A stretch of DNA of 13,084 bases, taken from NCBI GenBank assembly GCA_030598885.1, contig JAUVOZ010000041.1:1-13084 (forward strand), given 5' to 3'. Position numbers and translations under genes: made by a program. A model generated the notes under the pieces. That model made no database searches. It was not told the DNA's origin and was given only the letters and a program-made list of their open reading frames with translations. The stretch is from Anaerolineae bacterium (GTDB lineage: Bacteria > Chloroflexota > Anaerolineae > Anaerolineales > E44-bin32). Numbering within the stretch: position 1 is the stretch's first letter; each line of letters opens with the position of its first letter. Of this stretch, positions 5,335-11,159 are shown piece after piece.

Positions 5335-6191
5335 TATCACGGTCTAAACGACAAAACTTCATCCAGCGTCTCGGCTTCGCTGGCATGACACTCGCAGCCA
5401 TGGTGACCGTCACCCCCATCATATTAATCGTGATCCTCATCTTCTGGCAGGGAGCTCCAGCCATCTCATGGGAGTTCCTAAGCGGGTTCCCACGGGAGGG
5501 GATGCGGGCGGGTGGGATCCTACCAGCGATCGTTGGCACCTTCTGGCTGACACTAGGCACCGGCGTGATCGCCGTTCCACTCGGAATCGGCGCCGCTATT
5601 TACTTGGCTGAGTATTCCCCGGATAGCCCGTGGACGCGTATTATTCGAATCGCCATCATCAATCTTGCCGGCATACCATCTGTTGTTTATGGATTATTTG
5701 GTCTAGGGTTGTTCGTGCTATTCATGCGGTTCGGAACCAGCATCCTTGCTGGCTCTTTGACCCTAGCCATCATGACCCTGCCGGTAATCATCAGCACTAC
5801 AGAGGAAGCTCTTCGAGCGGTTCCTAACAGCTTTCGCGTGGTAAGCGTCTCATTAGGCGGCACCCAATGGCAAACGATCAGACGGATCGTATTACCTCAA
5901 GCACTGCCCGGCATCCTCACCGGAGTGATCCTTGGGCTTGAGCGCGCAGCTGGCGAGACCGCGCCCATCCTATTCACCGTGGCTGCCTTCTTCCTACCTC
6001 AGCTGCCATCATCGGTCTTTGATGGCACCATGGCTCTCCCCTACCACCTGTTTGTCATTTCAACCCAGGTGCCAGGTATGCCGCTCCGAATTCAATACGG
6101 GACAGCTGTCGTCCTGTTGACATTCGTGCTCGGCATGAACATTATCGCCACAATACTCCGCTCCCGCGCTCGGGCTAGGAGGCAATGGTGA
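5313..6191 (+). CDS. pstA: Phosphate ABC transporter permease PstA
   Basis: 292 residues, six predicted membrane segments, BPD_transp_1 fold. The EAA loop reads RVVSVSLGGTQWQTIRRIVLPQALPG, followed by TGVILGLERAAGETAPILFT, a PstA hallmark. It pairs with PstC to form the phosphate channel. The first seven codons (MKSVKSM) lie in the repeat that ends the upstream GxxExxY insert, so they are probably not ancestral. The ATG at 5313 has only weak ribosome-site sequence before it (GGAAATATAAG), and the in-frame ATG at 5331 has none, so the native start region may have been replaced. The gene ends 7 nt inside pstB2, implying coupling with the ATPase gene. Family assignment is secure; the start is not. 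Confidence 0.92.
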   Translation: MKSVKSMVSRSKRQNFIQRLGFAGMTLAAMVTVTPIILIVILIFWQGAPAISWEFLSGFPREGMRAGGILPAIVGTFWLTLGTGVIAVPLGIGAAIYLAEYSPDSPWTRIIRIAIINLAGIPSVVYGLFGLGLFVLFMRFGTSILAGSLTLAIMTLPVIISTTEEALRAVPNSFRVVSVSLGGTQWQTIRRIVLPQALPGILTGVILGLERAAGETAPILFTVAAFFLPQLPSSVFDGTMALPYHLFVISTQVPGMPLRIQYGTAVVLLTFVLGMNIIATILRSRARARRQW

Positions 6192-6991
6192 GCAGGGGAA
6201 CCACTAGTCATAATATACCTACCCAAGAAGGGGTTGAGAATAAGATCATCATCGAGAACCTGAGTGTCGCCTATTCGGACGGTACCGAGTCTTTGCGGAA
6301 GGTAAGTCTAGCCATCCCAGATCACGCGATTACCGTCCTTTTCGGTCCGGCGGGTGGTGGTAAATCAACGTTATTACGCACAATCAACCGCCTGAATGAT
6401 TTGGCTGATGTAGTCCATCTCTCCGGTCACATTTGGTTGGATGGTAAAGACCTCCTCGATCCTCATATCGACGTGATTGCCTTACGGCGACAGATCGGTA
6501 TGGTTTTTGCGCGACCGGTTGTGCTTCCCATGACCATCCACCAGAATTTGACCTACGGAATGGAATTAGCCGGTATACGATCTCGCGACCATATGGAAAA
6601 GGCTATCGAACGCAGCTTGCAGGCGGCTGCACTTTGGGATGAGGTGCGCGATCGCCTGAATGAACCCGCGGTAGCCCTCTCCGGAGGTCAACAGCAACGG
6701 TTATGCCTCGCCCGGGTGCTGGCGCTCGAACCAGAGGTCATCCTGCTCGACGAACCCACCTCCGGTCTAGATCCAATCTCAACTGGCAAAGTAGAAGCCT
6801 CGCTGCAAGAATTAAAACAGCATTACACTATCATCCTTGTGCCCCATTCCATCCAGCAAGCAGCCCGCACCGCTGATTACGCCGCATTCATCCTCGATGG
6901 CCAACTTATCGAATACACGCACGGGAAGAAAATATTCACCAACCCTCAGGACCAAAAGACCGAAGACTACGTCGAGGGTCGATTTGGATAG
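6185..6991 (+). CDS. pstB: Phosphate ABC transporter ATP-binding protein PstB (copy 2, Q-loop variant)
   Basis: 268 residues, with PstB-type sequence throughout, including RINRLNDL-like and LNEPAVALSGGQQQRLCLARVLA segments. Walker A is GPAGGGKST (54-62), the signature is a consensus LSGGQ (165-169), Walker B is VILLDE (185-190), and the switch histidine is in VPHSIQQAAR (His221). The Q-loop glutamine is replaced: the protein has GMVFARPVVLP where PstB1 has GMVFQKPNPFP (Ala109). It is therefore not a simple duplicate of PstB1. It overlaps the pstA stop and would attach to the PstC/PstA channel. AGGAGG (6177-6182) lies 2 nt before the ATG at 6185 but 5 nt before the in-frame GTG at 6188, so the true start may be 6188. 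No terminator is visible after it. Confidence 0.9.
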   Translation: MVSRGTTSHNIPTQEGVENKIIIENLSVAYSDGTESLRKVSLAIPDHAITVLFGPAGGGKSTLLRTINRLNDLADVVHLSGHIWLDGKDLLDPHIDVIALRRQIGMVFARPVVLPMTIHQNLTYGMELAGIRSRDHMEKAIERSLQAAALWDEVRDRLNEPAVALSGGQQQRLCLARVLALEPEVILLDEPTSGLDPISTGKVEASLQELKQHYTIILVPHSIQQAARTADYAAFILDGQLIEYTHGKKIFTNPQDQKTEDYVEGRFG

Positions 6992-7041
6992 AGATCTGGA
7001 AATAGATATTGACTAGGCCATAACCCCACAAGAGAAGAACG

Positions 7042-8040
7042 ATGCAACTGGCCGGTCTTGACGCCAACCCTCAATCAGCATACACTCAAGGTAACAGGCG
7101 CCCCCGTCGTCTTGTGGGTTTCCCTCGAGCCGACGGGGACATCTATTTCCGACCGCTATTCCTCACACTTCTTACACTTCTGTTGTTAATCTCCGCGTGC
7201 AACGACGCCCAAGAATCGCTTCAACCAACCTTCGATCCGACATCGATGGCGGTGTTACCGAGCGCGACGACAGAGTCCAGCCTAACCCCGACTCCAACGT
7301 CTATCCCCTCAGCAACCCCAAACCCGCTCCACCCTCCAAGCCCAACCCGACCGGCTTGTCTTGACCAACCAGGCACCATCGTCACCGGAGAGTTGGAGGA
7401 TCCCTCGCTTCCTCAAAACTTATCCTTCCGGGTGTACCTGCCACCTTGTTACACCGAAGATCTGAATTTACGTTATCCCACTCTCTACTTGCTGCACGGC
7501 TTACAGGCCAGCGATCGCCAATGGGACGAGTTAGGTGTAGATGAGCAAGCCGATGCGCTCATCACCAGCGGGGGAACCTCGCCTTTCTTGATTGTCATGC
7601 CATGGCAGAAGACTGGAGTGGAGATTGAGACGACGATTGTAGACATTCTCGTCCCCTACATCGACCAAATCTACCGCACCCTTCGCCAACCAGCCCGGCG
7701 AGCCATCGGGGGTCTATCCCGTGGCGGTGGTTGGGCGTTGAGAATCGGGTTACGGCATCCGGACCTTTTCGGCACAATCGGCCTCCATAGTCCGGCGATC
7801 TTTTTCAGCAACCCTTACATAGCTTTGTGGGTTAAGGACGTACCAGAGGAAGCCATGCCCAGGTTGTGGATCGACATCGGCAACAAAGACTCTCTACACG
7901 AGTCTACACTGGCGTTAATTGCATTGCTCGAAGACCTCGGTGTGCCTTACACGTCACTGATGCCTATAGGCGACCACACCTCCGAATATTGGTCCTCTCA
8001 CATCGAAGATTACCTTCTCTGGTACACCTCGGGATGGTAA
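7042..8040 (+). CDS. Secreted lipoprotein esterase (esterase D / putative esterase fold)
   Basis: 332 residues. A hydrophobic segment (39-52) ends in the lipobox ISAC (Cys53), followed by a Thr/Pro/Ser-rich linker (about 62-104), which suggests a lipid-anchored protein held away from the membrane. The rest is an alpha/beta hydrolase of the PF00756 type: LYLLHGL (148-154) near the oxyanion hole, nucleophile elbow GGLSRGGG (Ser226), then Asp283 in DIGNKDS and His312 in GDHTSEYW as likely triad members. The substrate cannot be told; relatives cleave carboxylic esters or act as mycolyl or feruloyl esterases. The N-terminus is long for a lipoprotein (38 residues before the hydrophobic part), so a downstream start, for instance GTG at 7114, is possible. 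AGAGAAG (7031-7037) lies 4 nt before the ATG. It follows pstB2 by 50 bp without a terminator and may be co-transcribed. Confidence 0.82.
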   Translation: MQLAGLDANPQSAYTQGNRRPRRLVGFPRADGDIYFRPLFLTLLTLLLLISACNDAQESLQPTFDPTSMAVLPSATTESSLTPTPTSIPSATPNPLHPPSPTRPACLDQPGTIVTGELEDPSLPQNLSFRVYLPPCYTEDLNLRYPTLYLLHGLQASDRQWDELGVDEQADALITSGGTSPFLIVMPWQKTGVEIETTIVDILVPYIDQIYRTLRQPARRAIGGLSRGGGWALRIGLRHPDLFGTIGLHSPAIFFSNPYIALWVKDVPEEAMPRLWIDIGNKDSLHESTLALIALLEDLGVPYTSLMPIGDHTSEYWSSHIEDYLLWYTSGW

Positions 8041-8105
8041 GTTTAATATCATATTAGCGCTCTAGATGTAGTTACAATCCACATAATCGAGAATGAGCAA
8101 TACTT

Positions 8106-8145
8106 AGAAAAACCTCGCCCGGAGATATCAGATACCTCCGGGCGA
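8106..8145 (-). terminator. Intrinsic terminator downstream of tsaC (possibly bidirectional)
   Basis: A 10-bp perfect stem TCGCCCGGAG/CTCCGGGCGA, with an inner TATC/GATA pairing, is followed on the minus strand by GG and TTTTT. It should end the prfA-prmC-tsaC transcript. On the plus strand the stem is followed by AGTTATT, a weaker tail, so it may also stop esterase transcripts. Confidence 0.85.
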
Positions 8146-8163
8146 AGTTATTAGAGGAGAATT

Positions 8164-8223
8164 ATGATAATAATAGACCACATTTATAAATGGAGCATAA
8201 ATGCTACCTTAGCATTTGATTAG
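8164..8223 (+). CDS. Possible 19-residue small ORF
   Basis: An ATG with a strong ribosome site (GAGGAG at 8154-8159, 4-nt spacing) opens a 19-codon frame, MIIIDHIYKWSINATLAFD, ending in TAG. It lies between the terminator hairpin and the convergent tsaC gene. There is no recognisable motif; a chance ORF in AT-rich sequence is as likely as a real peptide. The remainder of the gap between the esterase and tsaC holds nothing else I can identify. Confidence 0.25.
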   Translation: MIIIDHIYKWSINATLAFD

Positions 8224-8239
8224 AATATGTCCCTTACGC

Positions 8240-8857
8240 TTACGCCAGTGATTCCAGGATATCCTGCTCTCGGATCGGTCCCTGTCTGAGAATCCGGGGT
8301 ACAGATTGCGTACAATCAACAACAGTCGAGGGTTTTCCTCCGGGTGTTACCCCTCCATCTAGAATCAATTCAATCCTACCATCTAATCCATCCAGAACCT
8401 GCGCGGCTGTACGAGATGTTAGGTGACCGGAGCGATTAGCTGAGGTCACCGCCAATGGTCCTGTAGCCGTGAGCAGCGCCTGAGCTAAGGCATGATCTGG
8501 CACCCGAACACCCACGGTCGGCGTGGGGCTGATCTCCTTCGGTAAGCTCGATCGGCGCCAGACGACCAAGGTCACTGGACCGGGCCAGAAGCGAGCTGCT
8601 AATCGATGTGCGATTGGTGATGTCCTTGATGATACGAGGGGCAACTCTGCGGCACTGGCAATTAGAACCGGGACTGGATTGTCACTGCTCCGTCCCTTGG
8701 CCTGGTAAAGACGGACGATAGCTTGCGGATTAAAAGCCATCGCCCCCAAGCCATAGACAGTGTCGGTAGGGAAAGCCACCAGTCCGCCATCTTTTAGAAC
8801 TCTCAACGCCTGTAACAACTTATCCGGTTCGTCGGCGGGTAAAACCACGGTTTTCAT
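8240..8857 (-). CDS. tsaC: L-threonylcarbamoyladenylate synthase (TsaC/YrdC domain)
   Basis: 205 residues, matching a YrdC-only TsaC; the C-terminal Sua5 domain is absent. Recognisable blocks are GGLVAFPTDTVYGLGAMA (24-41), YQAKGRSSDNPVPVLI (51-66, the K-x-R nucleotide-binding motif), RFWPGPVTLVVW, and AVTSANRSG. The enzyme makes threonylcarbamoyl-AMP from threonine, bicarbonate and ATP for t6A37 modification of ANN-decoding tRNAs in the cytoplasm. It is the last gene of the prfA-prmC-tsaC operon, 7 nt after the prmC stop, with GGGGTGAG directly before the ATG at 8857. The association of this gene with prfA and prmC is common in bacteria. A terminator lies downstream. Confidence 0.93.
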   Translation of the reverse strand: MKTVVLPADEPDKLLQALRVLKDGGLVAFPTDTVYGLGAMAFNPQAIVRLYQAKGRSSDNPVPVLIASAAELPLVSSRTSPIAHRLAARFWPGPVTLVVWRRSSLPKEISPTPTVGVRVPDHALAQALLTATGPLAVTSANRSGHLTSRTAAQVLDGLDGRIELILDGGVTPGGKPSTVVDCTQSVPRILRQGPIREQDILESLA

Positions 8858-8864
8858 CTCACCC

Positions 8865-9719
8865 CTATTCCATTCTATCGATCACTAATAAGCGATCCCG
8901 ACCCGCTAGATCTTTGCGCACCTCGACATTAGATGTCGGTAGTACATCTTGCGATGCGGCCAACGCCGTATCACCCTGTCCGGTCCCGATCTCAAATAAC
9001 GCCCGACCGTTCCTCTCCAACAGGTCGGGCAGCCAGGCCAGCAAACGACGGATGATCACCATACCATCGGCACCACCGTCGAGGGCCATGCATGGCTCAC
9101 GGGTGGCAACTGCCAGTCCTTGCAAGACCTCTGTTGGAATGTAGGGAAGGTTAGCACAAATTAGATCGAAAGGGCCGGCTACTGGTTCAAGAAGATCCGC
9201 CTGAATCAATTGCACTCGCGAGGCGACAAAATGCTCTTGGGCATTAGATTGGGCGATTCGTAGCGCACTGAATGAAAGATCAGTCGCAGTAACCCAGATG
9301 TTAGGCACCTCGGCTGCCAATGTCACCGCGACGCCTCCACATCCCGTCCCGACATCAGCCACCATCTTCCGCTCAGGATATTGGATGAGGAATTGCATCG
9401 CACCTTCGATTAATAACTCGGTCTCGGGTCTAGGTATTAGAACATCGGGAGTGAGCCAAAAGCGCCGCCCGTAAAACTCCCACCAACCAAGAACATACGG
9501 CAGAGCTTCACCATTTTGGCAACGAGATACCATGTTGACGAAAGTCTGGGTCTGAGCCTTATTTAGTTTTGCCTCGGTGTGGGCTAGGACCCAAGCTCGC
9601 GTGCAACCAAGGACCTCGCTCAGTAATAATTGCGTGTCGAGGTTTGGCGTGTCGCTGAGAGGTATTAGGGCACGGCGGCCCAACTCCAGCGCCGCGCCGA
9701 CTGTCGATGGATGGCTCAA
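8865..9719 (-). CDS. prmC: Peptide chain release factor N5-glutamine methyltransferase
   Basis: 284 residues, normal length. The N-terminal helical domain (LDTQLLLSEVLG) is followed by the RPETELLIE segment (97-105), the SAM-binding DVGTGCGGVAVTLA (122-135) and the catalytic motif NLPYI (190-194). The family motif is NPPY; here the first proline is leucine, while the Asn, second Pro and Tyr are kept. PrmC methylates the glutamine of the GGQ motif in release factors and raises peptide release efficiency. Its likely substrate RF1 is encoded directly upstream. The start is TTG at 9719, 3 nt after the prfA stop, with no ribosome site of its own, so translation is probably coupled to prfA. No better in-frame start exists nearby. 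Confidence 0.92.
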   Translation of the reverse strand: MSHPSTVGAALELGRRALIPLSDTPNLDTQLLLSEVLGCTRAWVLAHTEAKLNKAQTQTFVNMVSRCQNGEALPYVLGWWEFYGRRFWLTPDVLIPRPETELLIEGAMQFLIQYPERKMVADVGTGCGGVAVTLAAEVPNIWVTATDLSFSALRIAQSNAQEHFVASRVQLIQADLLEPVAGPFDLICANLPYIPTEVLQGLAVATREPCMALDGGADGMVIIRRLLAWLPDLLERNGRALFEIGTGQGDTALAASQDVLPTSNVEVRKDLAGRDRLLVIDRME

Positions 9720-9722
9720 AGA

Positions 9723-10784
9723 TTAATCTTGAACAGCTTGCAGGCGTTCAGCCTCCTCCCGCGTGGCTAATTCTTCAATAAAGATGTCGAGATCACCATC
9801 TAATATTGCGAGTAAGTTATGTGAAGAGAGACCAAGACGGTGATCGGTTACCCGGGATTGAGGGTAGTTATAAGTACGAATTTTTTCCGCACGTCCACCG
9901 GTGCCCACCTGAGCCCGCCGGTCAGCGTCCTCCTTCTCTTGCTTTTCCTGGATTACAATCGCGTAGAGGCGTGCGCGCAGAATGCTCATCGCTCGTAACC
10001 GATTTTGCAACTGTGAGCGCTCATCCTGGCATTGTGCGACGATCCCCGTAGGAATATGTGTCAGTCGAACGGCGGTGGCGTTCTTTTGGACGCTCTGTCC
10101 ACCGGCGCCGGCTGAACCGAAAACATCCATCCGGACATCTCTATCAGGGATTTTAATCTCCACCTCATCGGCCTCAGCCAGGACAGCAACGGTTGCAGTA
10201 GAGGTATGGATGCGTCCTTGTGATTCGGTCACCGGAACACGCTGTACCCGGTGTACGCCAGACTCGTGCTTCAGACGAGAAAAAGTGCCCTTGCCCTTGA
10301 CTAAGAAGATGACCTCCCGGAAACCACCAACGCCAGTCTCGTTTTGCGAGAGGATCTCCATGCTCCACTTTCTTCCCTCTGCATAGCGGCTGTACATACG
10401 GAAAAGATCCGCGGCGAAAAGTGTCGCCTCATCACCCCCGGTTCCGGCTCGAATTTCCATAATTACATTGCGTTCGTCGCGGGGATCGCGTGGCAGGAGC
10501 AAGTGCTTCAATTGATCTTGAAGTTTCTCAATCTGCAACTTAAGTTCTACCACCTCCGCCTCAGCCAGTTCCCGTATCTCTGTGTCGTCGCTTTCGCCGA
10601 GCATCACAGCCTGCTCGAGTTGTTCGTTAAGGGTGCGATACTCCCGATAAACGCTCACGATCGGTTCGATGTTCGAACGTTCACGAGCCAACACTGCAGC
10701 ACGCTGGTAATCCTCACCAACCTGCATCAGCTCGGCTTCCAGATCTTCAAACCGCTGCTCAATTCCAGCTAATTTCTCTAACAT
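9723..10784 (-). CDS. prfA: Peptide chain release factor 1
   Basis: 353 residues from the ATG at 10784. The stop-codon reading motif is PVT (184-186, in RVQRVPVTESQGR), which marks RF1 rather than RF2; the catalytic GGQ is at 228-230 (GSAGAGGQSVQKN). The N-terminal coiled-coil domain 1 (1-100) and IMEIRAGTGGDEA (108-120) are also typical. RF1 ends translation at UAA and UAG. The frame is open to 10850, but the first part overlaps the promoter and is not conserved. MLEKLAGIEQRF matches the usual RF1 start; however, the only ribosome-site-like sequence, GGGAG (10802-10806), is 8 nt before an in-frame GTG at 10793, which would add three residues. It heads the prfA-prmC-tsaC operon. Confidence 0.95.
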   Translation of the reverse strand: MLEKLAGIEQRFEDLEAELMQVGEDYQRAAVLARERSNIEPIVSVYREYRTLNEQLEQAVMLGESDDTEIRELAEAEVVELKLQIEKLQDQLKHLLLPRDPRDERNVIMEIRAGTGGDEATLFAADLFRMYSRYAEGRKWSMEILSQNETGVGGFREVIFLVKGKGTFSRLKHESGVHRVQRVPVTESQGRIHTSTATVAVLAEADEVEIKIPDRDVRMDVFGSAGAGGQSVQKNATAVRLTHIPTGIVAQCQDERSQLQNRLRAMSILRARLYAIVIQEKQEKEDADRRAQVGTGGRAEKIRTYNYPQSRVTDHRLGLSSHNLLAILDGDLDIFIEELATREEAERLQAVQD

Positions 10785-10801
10785 CGAATTCACACAATAA
10801 A

Positions 10802-10822
10802 CTCCCACGGCGGGAGTGGGAG
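10802..10822 (-). promoter_or_regulatory. prfA leader hairpin covering the only ribosome-site-like sequence
   Basis: On the transcript, CTCCCAC and GTGGGAG form a 7-bp stem with a 7-nt loop. The 3' arm contains GGGAG, the only Shine-Dalgarno-like sequence for prfA. It is followed by TTTATTGTG, so the stem might also act as a weak attenuator. Its role is inferred. Confidence 0.5.
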
Positions 10823-10832
10823 AGCTTTTATC

Positions 10833-10838
10833 ATTATA
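10833..10838 (-). promoter_or_regulatory. Extended -10 promoter of the prfA operon
   Basis: The minus strand reads TGGTATAAT, a perfect -10 box preceded by the TGn extension. This agrees with the absence of a good -35 hexamer. The expected transcript start is near 10826, giving a leader of about 40 nt with one hairpin. Confidence 0.7.
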
Positions 10839-10916
10839 CCATGGGGCCAATTATGTGCTGCCCCGAGTACCATCGAATGTCCATTAGGCCAACACTGTTT
10901 AACTATATCATCCTTT

Positions 10917-11102
10917 ATACTGACCTCCCCTCGACGGAGCCGGTGGTCCCAAGCCCTTCAGCTCCACTGAAGAACTCGAGCGAAGCAGAGGTGATCAGGA
11001 CATGCTCGGTTGAGGGGTTCGGAGCAAGCAGAATAAGTTTGAGTCACTCCTTACATAAATTAAAGGGAGGGTTCCGAGAGCGAGGAAATCTCATGGGAAC
11101 CC
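10917..11102 (+). ncRNA. Candidate structured leader RNA upstream of the VIT/VWA gene
   Basis: This gene-free stretch has several complementary segments. CCCCTCGAC (10927-10935) pairs with GTTGAGGGG (11009-11017) over 9 bp with one G-U. Inside it lie hairpin CTTCAG/CTGAAG (10956-10972) and stem CGAGC/GCTCG (10977-11008), the latter ending directly against the outer helix. Then GGAG/CTCC (11021-11050) and a hairpin GGGTTCC/GGAACCC (11069-11102) with an inner GAGA/TCTC. A TATACT box just upstream could be a promoter. I do not recognise a known riboswitch, T-box or housekeeping RNA. A degenerate dispersed repeat is an alternative explanation. Confidence 0.35.
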
Positions 11103-11159
11103 ATTCATCTACTTTGGCGTCTACATATTAGAACAAGCCTTTGTATTTAGGAGGAAACC

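Noticed and set aside
9982..10772. Plus-strand open frames opposite prfA (134 and 142 codons)
   Set aside because: They are antisense to a fully conserved release factor gene and show no family resemblance.
10981..11102. T-box leader, tRNA or SRP RNA in the VIT/VWA leader
   Set aside because: The T-box sequence, a cloverleaf with a TTCGA arm and the SRP tetraloop motif are not present; the GGGTTCC hairpin alone is not enough.
10841..11131. 96-codon plus-strand frame upstream of the VIT/VWA gene
   Set aside because: Its composition is not protein-like, it has no ribosome site, it overlaps the prfA promoter, and the stretch is rich in stem-loops.
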